DNA from: Mangrovibacterium sp041596335
GTDB taxonomy: Bacteria > Bacteroidota > Bacteroidia > Bacteroidales > Prolixibacteraceae
Assembly: GCF_041596335.1 (NCBI RefSeq)
Contig: NZ_JBFHIT010000004.1
Span: 124,001 to 188,000, forward strand
Length of the DNA: 64,000 nucleotides
Direction: 5' to 3'
Shown here in pieces: positions 42,563-51,012 of this stretch (position 1 is the first letter of the stretch; each line of letters begins with the position of its first letter). The notes under the pieces were generated by a model that saw only the letters and a list, made by a program, of their open reading frames with translations, was not told the DNA's origin and made no database searches. A program made the translations under genes and the position numbers.

Positions 42563-43384
42563 ATGAAAAAATTGACACAACAGTATACAAGCCTGAAATA
42601 CCTGGCGCTGATTGTTTTTGCGTTCCTTTCCGCTTCGTGCGAGGAGGTAATTGAAATCGATTTAAATAGTGCATCTCCTAAATTGGTTGCTGAAGGTTTA
42701 ATCGAAAAAGATTCGGTTGCCTGGATCAGACTCAGTTATACGACCGATTATTTTGCAACCGACCAGACCACTTATGCCGAAGATGCAACCGTTGTTTTAT
42801 ACGATCAATCAGGAAGGTCAGAAAAACTGAATTATTACGGAGATGGTTTGTACAAAGGCGAAATTTTAAAGGGAAAGGTGAATGAGGACTATCGCATAAG
42901 CGTTGAAGAATCCGGGAGTACCTATCAGGCGGCGACCCGGCTGATGGCTCCATCAAAAATCTATTCCGTAAGCTTCGAAGAGCAGGAAGCCAAACGTCCG
43001 GGTGAAACAACGAGTAACTATGAGTTAACGATCAATTTCAGCGATGATCCGGAGACTGATAATTACTATCTCATCAAATTTTGGATAAACGATACCTTGT
43101 ACGCCGACAATTACATTTACCTGAAAGATAGTTATTATACCACCGATAAGGTGGTAGAGTATTCACCATTTCGGATTGAATTCGAACAAAACGATCGGGT
43201 GTTCGTAAAATTGTACTCGATCGACGAGGATTCTTACACCTATTTTAATCAGCTAAATGATATTTCAGGTTCAGAGATGGGAGGTTCATCTACGCCGTAT
43301 AATCCTCAATCAAACTTTGGCTCCGATGTTCTGGGCTATTTCATGGCAACCTCACATGATTCGATAAGTGTGATTGTTCGGTAA
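42563..43384 (+). CDS. DUF4249 lipoprotein, partner of the TonB receptor
   Basis: 273 residues with lipobox L-S-A-S-C (Cys26) followed by E-E-V-I-E-I-D-L, the typical start of DUF4249 proteins. The body is strand-rich (V-A-E-G-L-I-E-K-D near 45, Y-L-I-K-F-W-I-N-D near 170). No catalytic motif. DUF4249 genes are regularly found next to TonB receptors of the type encoded upstream and are believed to act with them on the outer membrane, as SusD does with SusC. Starts 3 bases after the ferredoxin stop. The ligand is unknown. Confidence 0.88.
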   Translation: MKKLTQQYTSLKYLALIVFAFLSASCEEVIEIDLNSASPKLVAEGLIEKDSVAWIRLSYTTDYFATDQTTYAEDATVVLYDQSGRSEKLNYYGDGLYKGEILKGKVNEDYRISVEESGSTYQAATRLMAPSKIYSVSFEEQEAKRPGETTSNYELTINFSDDPETDNYYLIKFWINDTLYADNYIYLKDSYYTTDKVVEYSPFRIEFEQNDRVFVKLYSIDEDSYTYFNQLNDISGSEMGGSSTPYNPQSNFGSDVLGYFMATSHDSISVIVR

Positions 43385-43560
43385 CAGCTGCATAGTGGCG
43401 AAGCTCCTCTGTTGGGGACGAAACCGGATTTTCACTTCCGAAACAAACCACCACCGGAAAAGGGCATGATTTACCATTTCTGGTTTCAGATCTACCTTTT
43501 GCAGGTCGCTAATGTGCAATACTTTTGCTGTGAACAAGAAATGGATTTAAATATAACACC

Positions 43561-44946
43561 GTGAAAAGAATCACTTTAGTACTTATTCTGGTTTCTGTTA
43601 TAAGTCTGGGACGAGTTGTTGCGCAACACGATACAGAGGCCACCCGTCTCCTAAAAGAGCAGAACAACGAGTTTGTTCCTGAAATATTCAAATTTGACAA
43701 AAACGTTTGGTTTGCCGTTGGTTACGACGTAAGTAACATTGCTATGATTGAAGGCGAGACCGGAATTATCATCGTGGATGCCGGTATGTCACCAGTCCGG
43801 ATGGAAACACTTCGTTTGAAGTTTCGCGAAATAACCGACAAACCTATAACAGGGATTATTATTACCCACGGGCATGGCGACCATTATGGGGGAATTCAGG
43901 CTTTTTTAAACGAAGGAAGCAATCCTCAGGTTTGGGGACGAAAGACGACTCAAGACGAGAATGGCGGTTTTAGCATCGAAGCAAATGTGGCAAAAGAAGC
44001 CGGTTTAACTTATGGAAATGTTCGCGGCGCACGGCAAGCCGGGGTTATTCTTCCCGATTCCATTCATATTAACAATGGAGTTGCTGCACGCCCCAATAAG
44101 CAAGAAACAATGTTTACCCGTGGAAAAGAAACAGCAGCTTTCACTATCACGCATTTCTTTACAGAGGAACGAAAACTCATTGAAATTGATGGTGTGAAAT
44201 TTGAGCTCGTTGCCGCCACTGGCGAAACCTACGACAACATGTATGTTTACATGCCCGAAGAAAAAATCCTCTTTTGCGGCGACAGCTATTACAAATCATT
44301 CCCAAATCTTTATACCATCCGTGGTTCGCAATACCGCGATGTGCAAAGCTGGTACGAAAGCATCGATAAAATGCTGAGCGAAGAAGTTGACTATTTACTG
44401 CCCGGTCATACCCGTCCGGTAGTTGGTAACGAAAATGTAAAAGAAACCCTCAGCAATTACCGCGATGCCATAAAATTTGTGTTCGACAAAACCATTGAGG
44501 GCATGAACAAAGGACTGACACCCGACCAGTTGGTTGAGTCTGTGAAACTACCGGAAAACTTGGCGTCGAAGCCTTACCTGGTCGAGTATTACGGACGTGT
44601 TGATTGGGCTGTACGTGCTATTTTTGAAGGGTACCTCGGCTGGTTCGATGGGAACCCGGTAAACCTGAATAAGCTCGCTCCGAAGCCGGAAGCTGAACGA
44701 ATGGCTAAAATGGCCGGGGGAAAAGATAAACTTCGGGCGATTGCAATTGAGGCATTCGAAACCGGTGATTTTCAATGGTCGGCTCAATTGTGTGATTATC
44801 TGCTTGCTCTAAACAACAATGACAACGAAATAATTAACCTGAAAGCAGATGCCTTAATGGAAATTGCCAAAACGATGGTAACGGCTACCGGTCGGAATTA
44901 TATGAATAGCTATGCCATTCAGCTGTGCAAAGGGTTCGGAAAATAG
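43561..44946 (+). CDS. Secreted metallo-beta-lactamase-fold alkyl-sulfatase-like hydrolase
   Basis: 461 residues from a GTG start. A signal peptide ends R-V-V-A-Q. The zinc site is T-H-G-H-G-D-H near residue 103, with V-D-A-G before it and H-T-R-P near 281. The C-terminal region (about 370-460, K-L-R-A-I-A-I-E-A-F-E-T-G-D-F-Q-W-S-A-Q-L) resembles the helical dimerisation domain of SdsA1-type alkyl sulfatases. Those are about 650 residues and end in an SCP2-like domain, which is absent here, so this is a shortened member. It may release sulfate from an alkyl or small organic sulfate ester in the periplasm; a different ester is possible. It differs entirely from the formylglycine sulfatases of the PUL. 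Confidence 0.85.
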   Translation: MKRITLVLILVSVISLGRVVAQHDTEATRLLKEQNNEFVPEIFKFDKNVWFAVGYDVSNIAMIEGETGIIIVDAGMSPVRMETLRLKFREITDKPITGIIITHGHGDHYGGIQAFLNEGSNPQVWGRKTTQDENGGFSIEANVAKEAGLTYGNVRGARQAGVILPDSIHINNGVAARPNKQETMFTRGKETAAFTITHFFTEERKLIEIDGVKFELVAATGETYDNMYVYMPEEKILFCGDSYYKSFPNLYTIRGSQYRDVQSWYESIDKMLSEEVDYLLPGHTRPVVGNENVKETLSNYRDAIKFVFDKTIEGMNKGLTPDQLVESVKLPENLASKPYLVEYYGRVDWAVRAIFEGYLGWFDGNPVNLNKLAPKPEAERMAKMAGGKDKLRAIAIEAFETGDFQWSAQLCDYLLALNNNDNEIINLKADALMEIAKTMVTATGRNYMNSYAIQLCKGFGK

Positions 44947-45164
44947 AGTTCTATTTGTACCTGGCAGCCTGTAATCAAAATGGTTCCGGAACTGTCAACA
45001 GATGGTATTCCGCGAATTAAACATTTGGTTAACAGGACTATTTCACGAAGTGAACACTTCTCAGTATTACCTTTCGTTAGTGAGTCATTTTTTATACGGA
45101 AGTGTAAGTTATCGCATTGCGAAAATAACCTGATAAGTATGCACACCACTATAAATCTGATTGC

Positions 45165-46475
45165 ATGAGAAAAATCAACGAGATAACAACGAACGAATTA
45201 CAATTGCGTTTAGCGAACGACAAGACCAAAGTCATCGATGTTAGGCCAGTGGATGCCTACAATGGATGGCGACTGGAGAACGAACATCGCGGCGGACATA
45301 TAAAAGGAGCAAAAAGCTTGTCTGCCAAGTGGGCTGATTATATCGATTGGATTGAAATTGTCCGATCGAAAGGAGTTTTACCGGAGCATGATCTTGTTTT
45401 GTATGGCTATTCACAAGTAGAAGCCGAAAAGGTGGCGCTTCGTTTCTCACAGGCTGGTTATTCACATCTTAGTGTTTATAATCATTTTGTGGATGAATGG
45501 GCATCGAACCCTGATTTGCCAATCGATTTCCTTCCAAATTTTAAAAACCTGGTACCGGCAAGTTGGGTAAACCAAGTTGTTTCGGGAAATTTGCCGACTG
45601 AAATAGAGGGGCAAAAAGTTGTAATCTGTCATACGCATTACCGCAATCGCGATGCCTACTTGTCAGGGCATATTCCGGGTGCGATTGATATAGACACACT
45701 GGCGCTTGAAGCTCCGGAAACCTGGAACAGAAGATCGCCCGCTGAGCTGAAAGAAGCCCTTGAAAAACATGGAATTACGTCGGATACAACCGTCGTCTTA
45801 TATGGGAAATTTATGTTTCCTGATAATGATGACGAGTTTCCGGGAAGTGCAGCAGGCGATATTGGCGCCATCCGTAATGCCATGATCATGATGTACGCCG
45901 GAGTTAAAGATGTGCGCGTGCTAAACGGTGGTTTCCAATCGTGGGAAGATGCCGGATATGCAGTCGATACCGATGATGTTCCGAAAATACCGGTGTCAGA
46001 TTTTGGTGTCCGGATACCGGTTAATCCATCCATAATTGTTGACATCTCCGAGGCTAAAGAAATGATAAAATCCAATGACGCTGATATTGTTTGTGTACGA
46101 AGCTGGCCCGAGTATATCGGTGAAGTCAGTGGATACAATTATATCGAGAAAACAGGACGAATTCCGGGAGCCATTTTCGGAAATTGCGGTTCCGATGCTT
46201 ACCACATGGAGAATTACAGAAATACCGACCACACCATTCGCGAAGCACAGGAAGTTGCCGCAATTTGGGACGCGGTTGGAATTACACCAGACAAGCATTT
46301 GGCCTTTTATTGCGGCACCGGATGGCGTGGCAGCGAAGCGTGGTTCAATGCCTGGCTTATGGGTTGGCCGCGGGTTTCGGTGTTCGATGGCGGTTGGTTC
46401 GAGTGGAGTAACGATCCTGATAATCCGTTTGAAACAGGTATTCCCGAAAATATGCTCACTTCAGCTTACAAATGA
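45165..46475 (+). CDS. Triple-domain rhodanese-like sulfurtransferase, one active-site Cys
   Basis: 436 residues without signal peptide. Three rhodanese-like units follow each other: about 5-115 (V-I-D-V-R-P-V-D-A-Y), about 130-275 (A-Y-L-S-G-H-I-P-G-A-I-D-I-D) and about 285-430 (T-G-R-I-P-G-A). Only the third has the catalytic loop with a cysteine, F-Y-C-G-T-G-W-R, Cys383. The first and second loops read L-Y-G-Y-S-Q and L-Y-G-K-F-M and cannot carry persulfide. The protein should transfer sulfane sulfur from thiosulfate or a persulfide to a thiol or protein acceptor, with the two inactive units as scaffold or regulatory domains. It lies downstream of the alkyl-sulfatase-like gene and 97 bases ahead of the EgtD-like gene. 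Confidence 0.9.
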   Translation: MRKINEITTNELQLRLANDKTKVIDVRPVDAYNGWRLENEHRGGHIKGAKSLSAKWADYIDWIEIVRSKGVLPEHDLVLYGYSQVEAEKVALRFSQAGYSHLSVYNHFVDEWASNPDLPIDFLPNFKNLVPASWVNQVVSGNLPTEIEGQKVVICHTHYRNRDAYLSGHIPGAIDIDTLALEAPETWNRRSPAELKEALEKHGITSDTTVVLYGKFMFPDNDDEFPGSAAGDIGAIRNAMIMMYAGVKDVRVLNGGFQSWEDAGYAVDTDDVPKIPVSDFGVRIPVNPSIIVDISEAKEMIKSNDADIVCVRSWPEYIGEVSGYNYIEKTGRIPGAIFGNCGSDAYHMENYRNTDHTIREAQEVAAIWDAVGITPDKHLAFYCGTGWRGSEAWFNAWLMGWPRVSVFDGGWFEWSNDPDNPFETGIPENMLTSAYK

Positions 46476-46572
46476 AAATATCTCGCCATACCGATTAGGT
46501 AGAAACGGAGATGCGTATTGAATAATAATAGGCTGCATTGTTGCTCCGTTGCGCGAGAAAAAAACAGGCCCG

Positions 46573-47535
46573 ATGAAACAACAAATTCTCAATTATGAAT
46601 TGGCAACCGATACCTTAAGAGGTCTGACTGCAGATCCTAAGTATTTATTGTCGAAGTACTTCTACGACGATGCCGGCAGTGCAATATTTCAGGATATTAT
46701 GCAAATGCCTGAATACTATCTTACCGATTGCGAATTTGAAATATTTACAACCTACCGGAAACAGATTTCTGAATCGTTTCACGAAGGTGTTCAGGCATTT
46801 GATTTGATTGAATTGGGCTCTGGAGACGGACTGAAAACGAAGATTCTATTACAGTTTTTGGTAAATAACGCAGTCGATTTCAGATACATCCCTATCGATA
46901 TCAGTCATAAAGCCAATGTAGACCTGCTAAACAGCTTGAAAAGTGAATTGCCGGTTCTGAATGTATCTCCCAAAACCGGAGATTATTTTCAGGAAGTCGA
47001 AAAACTGAATGGCTACTCCGGGCTACGAAAGGTATTCCTTTTTCTGGGGTCGAACATTGGCAATTTTTCGGACGATGAAATCGACCGTTTTTTTAGTCAG
47101 CTCTCAACCCTTTGCCACAAGGGAGATAAACTGCTCGTTGGTTTCGACCTGAAAAAGTCGCCCGAAGTAATTATGAAAGCGTACAGCGATCCACATGGGC
47201 ACACCAGACGTTTCAACCTAAATCATCTGATTCGGATAAACAGAGAATTGAACGCCAATTTCAACCCTGAAAATTTTGAACATCAGGCGGTATATGACCC
47301 GCAAACCGGAGCCGCGAAAAGTTTTCTTGTTTCAACTGTGGTTCAGTCAGTTTACATAGCTGATTTAAATGAGCGAATTCATTTTGACAAATGGGAACCG
47401 ATATTTATGGAACTTTCACGCAAATTCGATCAATCAACGATTGAACGCATCGCAGCAGAACATGGCTTTGGGGTCGAAAGTCAGTTTACCGATAAACGCG
47501 ACTATTTTGTGAATTCGTTGTGGGTGAAGAAGTAG
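46573..47535 (+). CDS. EgtD-like S-adenosylmethionine-dependent amino-acid N-alpha-trimethyltransferase
   Basis: 320 residues from ATG 46573; an in-frame TTG at 46549 is less likely. Family blocks: S-K-Y-F-Y-D-D-A-G-S near 27, P-E-Y-Y-L-T near 46, the SAM loop E-L-G-S-G-D-G at 80-86, L-G-S-N-I-G-N at 158-164 and F-N-L-N-H-L-I-R-I-N-R-E-L near 214. Mycobacterial EgtD binds histidine using Met252 and Glu282. By eye alignment the corresponding residues here are Ser250 and Glu280, so the substrate pocket is changed at one of two key places. The product may be hercynine or another betaine. No EgtB-type sulfoxide synthase or EgtE is in the window, so ergothioneine synthesis is not shown. Confidence 0.85.
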   Translation: MKQQILNYELATDTLRGLTADPKYLLSKYFYDDAGSAIFQDIMQMPEYYLTDCEFEIFTTYRKQISESFHEGVQAFDLIELGSGDGLKTKILLQFLVNNAVDFRYIPIDISHKANVDLLNSLKSELPVLNVSPKTGDYFQEVEKLNGYSGLRKVFLFLGSNIGNFSDDEIDRFFSQLSTLCHKGDKLLVGFDLKKSPEVIMKAYSDPHGHTRRFNLNHLIRINRELNANFNPENFEHQAVYDPQTGAAKSFLVSTVVQSVYIADLNERIHFDKWEPIFMELSRKFDQSTIERIAAEHGFGVESQFTDKRDYFVNSLWVKK

Positions 47536-47565
47536 TTTTCAGAAGTTAAAACAGCAATAATTGAT

Positions 47566-48408
47566 ATGAAAGTAGCAGTAACAGCAGCAAACGGACAATT
47601 GGGGTCGGCAATTGTCAAGCAACTTATAGCCGATTTAGGCGCCGGCAATGTAATTGGAATTGCACGAACACCTCACAAAGCAGAATTTTTAGGGGTTGAA
47701 ATTCGAAAAGGGGATTATAACAATCGGGAGGATTTTGATGCAGCACTGAAAGGAATTGATGCCGTGCTGATCGTTTCGAGCATGGATCAACCGGGAAAAC
47801 GTATTTTGCAGCACCGGAATGTGATTGAAGGAGCAAAAGCCAACGGGGTAAAGAAACTTTTTTATACCAGTATTGTTGGCGACAGCGAGAAAAACGCCTT
47901 TAGCCCGGTTGTAAGTAGCAACCGGCAAACAGAAAACGATGTACAAAATTCGGGACTGAATTGGGTGATTGGACGTAATGGAATCTACATTGAACCCGAT
48001 TTGGAGTACATCGACAATTATATCGCAAAGGGCGAAATTTACAATTGTGCCGGTTCTGGTTTATGTGCATATACCAGCAGGTCGGAATTGGCGCATGCCT
48101 ATTCGAAAATGCTGATCGAAGATAAACATAACGGTCAGCTATATAATTTGGTAGGCGAGCCAATTACCCAGGAACAGCTTGCCGGGCTTTTAAACGAGGT
48201 TTACGGAACCAAATTGGTCTATCGTGCGGCAACAGTAGACGACTATCTAAAGGATCGGAAAGCAGAATTAGGCGAGTTTTTAGGAACCATAATCGGTGGA
48301 ATTTACGAGGGAATGAAAAACAATGCTTTTAATGTGAATTCAGATTTCGAACGGGCTGCAGGAAGACCTCATAAATCAGCTCTGGAAATCATTCAGAACG
48401 CCCGATGA
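47566..48408 (+). CDS. QorB-like NAD(P)H-dependent quinone/atypical SDR reductase
   Basis: 280 residues. The dinucleotide-binding start reads V-A-V-T-A-A-N-G-Q-L-G-S-A-I-V, followed by I-A-R-T and G-D-Y-N. Downstream V-L-I-V-S-S near 68, L-F-Y-T-S-I near 104 and W-V-I-G-R-N-G-I-Y near 141 match the NmrA-like/SDR_a5 group that includes the E. coli quinone reductase QorB. It probably reduces quinones or similar electrophiles using NAD(P)H. It follows the EgtD-like gene by 30 bases, suggesting shared transcription and perhaps a redox-protective theme. It is only distantly related to the NmrA-like protein at 39218. Confidence 0.85.
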   Translation: MKVAVTAANGQLGSAIVKQLIADLGAGNVIGIARTPHKAEFLGVEIRKGDYNNREDFDAALKGIDAVLIVSSMDQPGKRILQHRNVIEGAKANGVKKLFYTSIVGDSEKNAFSPVVSSNRQTENDVQNSGLNWVIGRNGIYIEPDLEYIDNYIAKGEIYNCAGSGLCAYTSRSELAHAYSKMLIEDKHNGQLYNLVGEPITQEQLAGLLNEVYGTKLVYRAATVDDYLKDRKAELGEFLGTIIGGIYEGMKNNAFNVNSDFERAAGRPHKSALEIIQNAR

Positions 48409-48895
48409 CACTGGCCTTCGATATTTATAAGCAGAAATTCTGCTTATAAAAAGATGGCAACTTTGCAGAAAAGAGTAGGAGCGGCGTTTTAGACCATTGC
48501 AGGACAACCGGCGAAATAGGCTGAGTTAGTGCCTGTTCTTTATTGATCAACAATTGAAGCTTGCAAGGTTCGGTGATTAATTTTTGTCCGTATTTTTCAT
48601 TTTAACTCCATCAATCTACTCGTTGGACGAAAATGATCGTAATTTCGCCGCCGGAGTGGTTGTTCCTGACTGGAGAAGCTTTTGAGTTAGCTTTCGATTT
48701 AGGCGAATCTCAGACCTTTTTGTTTCAGAACACAAAAACGAAGTTCTTTGCCTGGCAGGAATTTGATGAAAAACGGCTCCATAGCATCGGCGGACGAATG
48801 GAAGCATGATCGGATAGAGCAAGTTAAATGCATGAGGAATCCTGATATTGTTTCCTTTAAATAATGAGAGATACGAAAATTAATTAGAAGATCGG
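48409..48895. other. Intergenic region with a perfect inverted repeat
   Basis: 487 bases. At 48424-48450 there are two perfect 13-base arms (TTTATAAGCAGAA and its complement) separated by one base. It lies 16 bases past the QorB-like stop but has no U-tract, so it could be a weak terminator or a dimeric-protein operator. A plus-strand frame of 58 codons at 48633-48809 starts with ATG but resembles nothing I know and has no convincing ribosome site. The rest shows no supported feature; the promoter of the alcohol dehydrogenase gene should lie near 48840-48890. Confidence 0.6.
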
Positions 48896-50083
48896 ATGAA
48901 TAATTTTGAATGGAATTTCACCACCAAATTAGTTTACGGACCGGGAAGACTGGCGGAACTTGGTGATATTGTTAAGCCTTTTGGAAAGAAAGTAATGTTG
49001 GCAACCTATAAAAGAGACACGGCTTTTGCTCCTTTAATTGATAAGACCATTGCGATTCTTAACGCAAATAATGTTGAGGTTGAAGTGTTTGACGCTATTG
49101 AGCCTAACCCGAGATCGACAACGATAGACCGAGGGATTGAGTTGTTCCAAAAATCGGGTTGCGATTGTATTGTCGCTCTTGGCGGTGGTAGTGTAATCGA
49201 TGGCGCAAAATACATTGCAGCTACCGCGTTTAGTGGTGGTTTGTCGTGGGATTACGTGGTTCTGGGCGATCGTAAACCACGTGCATACACCGGTGCATAT
49301 CCTATTGTAGCTATTCCAACTGTTTCGGCTGCGGGTTCGGAAGTGAATGCCGGCGGTGTTTTGACCAACTGGGAAACGAAGGAGAAAAGTTTTAGCCGCT
49401 CGGAATACCGAATCCCCAAAGTCGCAATTATCGACCCTGAAGTTTTGGCAACCTTACCGCTTTCGATTACAAAAGACAGTTGTATTGACATCTTTTCGCA
49501 TTTGATTGAGCGCTATTTATCGTCGGAAGACACCTCAGAGTTTGCCGATAGAATTACCGAAGGAATTATTTTAACCTTAAAAGATGCCTTTTACAAAGTA
49601 ATTGAAAACCCAAAAGATTTGGAAACAAGAGGCACATTGGCTCTGTGTTCAATTTTCGGGTGGCAAGGAATTCAGGCCCTGGGACGAATGGGAAGTATTC
49701 CAATGCACTCCATTGAAATGCCTTTGAGCGCCCATTACGATTTGAGTCATGGCCGCGGAATGGGGATTATTATTCCTCCTTACCTGGAATATTTCGCCGA
49801 TAAACTCCCACACAGATGGGCAAAATTGGCACGCCGTGTTTTTGATGTGAAGGAAGATGATGATTTGAAAGCAGCAAAAATGCTTTCCGTAAAAGTTATT
49901 GAATGGTTCGAAAGCGTTGGCATGTATCTAAAATTGTCGGATGTGAAGATCGATTCAGAGAAATTTGAACTGATGGCAAATGATGTAATGCGCATGTTCG
50001 GAAACAGCGAAACAGACAGGATCGACAGTATCATTCCAACTTCGGTGAAAGATATGGTTGAAATATACAAAATGGCGAAGTAG
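48896..50083 (+). CDS. Iron-containing alcohol dehydrogenase (YqhD/BDH-like)
   Basis: 395 residues, no signal peptide. The cofactor region has G-G-G-S-V-I-D-G-A-K near residue 99 and P-T-V-S-A-A-G-S-E-V-N near 141. Metal ligands are visible as D-S-C-I-D-I-F-S-H-L-I-E (Asp and His near 195-203) and H-S-I-E-M-P-L-S-A-H-Y-D-L-S-H-G near 270-285. The short linker and the N-F-x-W-N-F-x-T start resemble NADPH-dependent butanol/YqhD-type enzymes, which reduce short aldehydes to alcohols. In this organism it could dispose of aldehydes such as lactaldehyde from fucose breakdown, but there is no direct sign of that link. It is a single-gene unit with a strong terminator. Confidence 0.94.
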   Translation: MNNFEWNFTTKLVYGPGRLAELGDIVKPFGKKVMLATYKRDTAFAPLIDKTIAILNANNVEVEVFDAIEPNPRSTTIDRGIELFQKSGCDCIVALGGGSVIDGAKYIAATAFSGGLSWDYVVLGDRKPRAYTGAYPIVAIPTVSAAGSEVNAGGVLTNWETKEKSFSRSEYRIPKVAIIDPEVLATLPLSITKDSCIDIFSHLIERYLSSEDTSEFADRITEGIILTLKDAFYKVIENPKDLETRGTLALCSIFGWQGIQALGRMGSIPMHSIEMPLSAHYDLSHGRGMGIIIPPYLEYFADKLPHRWAKLARRVFDVKEDDDLKAAKMLSVKVIEWFESVGMYLKLSDVKIDSEKFELMANDVMRMFGNSETDRIDSIIPTSVKDMVEIYKMAK

Positions 50084-50122
50084 ACGATTTATTTCTTCTA
50101 TTTAAGCTATTCTACTGTTTTA

Positions 50123-50177
50123 AGAAAGGCCAAATTCCAGCAATGTATTTTGTTGAAATTTGGCCTTTCTGTTTTTC
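50123..50177 (+). terminator. Rho-independent terminator of the alcohol dehydrogenase gene
   Basis: Perfect 14-base arms AGAAAGGCCAAATT (50123-50136) and its complement (50157-50170) with a 20-base loop, followed by GTTTTT. It begins 40 bases after the stop codon. Confidence 0.85.
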
Positions 50178-50377
50178 CATTTGTTGGTGATCGGTCTTAT
50201 TGCCTCTCCATCAGATCTCAAAATGCATTCTTGAATCAGATCGACAAATCAATTTTAAGGAATGCGACTATCGGGCATTCGATACGAACTTTCGCTTATT
50301 TGCCGGGCTTCACTTCATACTTTCTGACCAAATGTATGATGCCAATCGTTGGTAACTAATGAAGTGGATTGAAGGCA

Positions 50378-50410
50378 AACAAAAAAGGCAAACCCGAAGA
50401 TTTGCCTTTC
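50378..50410 (-). terminator. Rho-independent terminator of the Rnf operon
   Basis: Arms AAAGGCAAA (50384-50392) and TTTGCCTTT (50401-50409). On the minus strand the hairpin ends in TTTTTTG. It lies 19 bases past the rnfA stop codon and closes the operon. Confidence 0.8.
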
Positions 50411-50428
50411 CCCATATATCGATCGAAA

Positions 50429-51001
50429 CTATACTAAACCACTGAATCCCATAAAAGCCATGGCCAGAATACCGGCAACAATCAGTGCGATTGGTGTTCC
50501 TTTTAATCCTTTTGGAACGTCGATTAAATCGAGGTGTTCGCGTATTCCGGCAAACAGTACCAGTGCCAACCCAAAGCCAATCGCGTTTGCAATAGCGAAT
50601 ACAACACTTTCCATTAGGTTAAGTTCATTCTGAATGGTCAGGATGGCAACACCTAAAATCGCACAGTTAGTTGTAATTAAGGGTAAGAATACGCCCAATG
50701 CCTGATAAAGAGCAGGGCTCACTTTCTTGAGGATAATCTCAACCAACTGCACCAAGGCTGCAATAACCAGGATAAACGAAATGGTTTGAAGGTAGCCAAT
50801 GTTGAAGGGATCCAACACGTTTTTTTGAATCAGATAGGTTACGATGGTCGCCAGCACCATTACAAAAGTAACAGCTCCGGCCATCCCTACAGCGGTTGAA
50901 ATTCGTTTGGAAACGCCAAGAAACGGACAGATTCCCAAGAATTGAGTCAGTACAATATTGTGTACAAATACGGCTGATATGATTATAATAAGATATTCCA
51001 T
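50429..51001 (-). CDS. rnfA: Rnf complex membrane subunit RnfA
   Basis: 190 residues with six predicted membrane segments. Family marks are the starting helix with H-N-I-V-L-T-Q-F-L-G-I-C-P-F-L-G-V-S-K and the L-I-T-T-N-C-A-I-L-G-V-A segment near 110. The paired Cys residues in these half-repeats bind an iron-sulfur cluster in the membrane core. RnfA and RnfE are inverted homologues; the F-L-G-I-C-P and T-N-C-A-I-L-G forms identify this one as RnfA. Last gene of the minus-strand operon, 11 bases after rnfE. The complex couples ferredoxin oxidation with NAD+ to pumping of Na+ or H+. Confidence 0.96.
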   Translation of the reverse strand: MEYLIIIISAVFVHNIVLTQFLGICPFLGVSKRISTAVGMAGAVTFVMVLATIVTYLIQKNVLDPFNIGYLQTISFILVIAALVQLVEIILKKVSPALYQALGVFLPLITTNCAILGVAILTIQNELNLMESVVFAIANAIGFGLALVLFAGIREHLDLIDVPKGLKGTPIALIVAGILAMAFMGFSGLV

Positions 51002-51012
51002 GCTTTCTTCTC

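Noticed and set aside
44980..45168. 62-codon plus-strand frame before the rhodanese gene
   Set aside because: No family resemblance and it overlaps the rhodanese start by a few bases; treated as leader sequence.
48633..48809. 58-codon plus-strand frame starting M-I-V-I-S-P-P-E-W-L
   Set aside because: No convincing ribosome site and no known relative; kept only as a note within the intergenic entry.
50150..50359. 69-codon plus-strand frame between the alcohol dehydrogenase and rnfA
   Set aside because: Starts inside the terminator hairpin and has no family resemblance.
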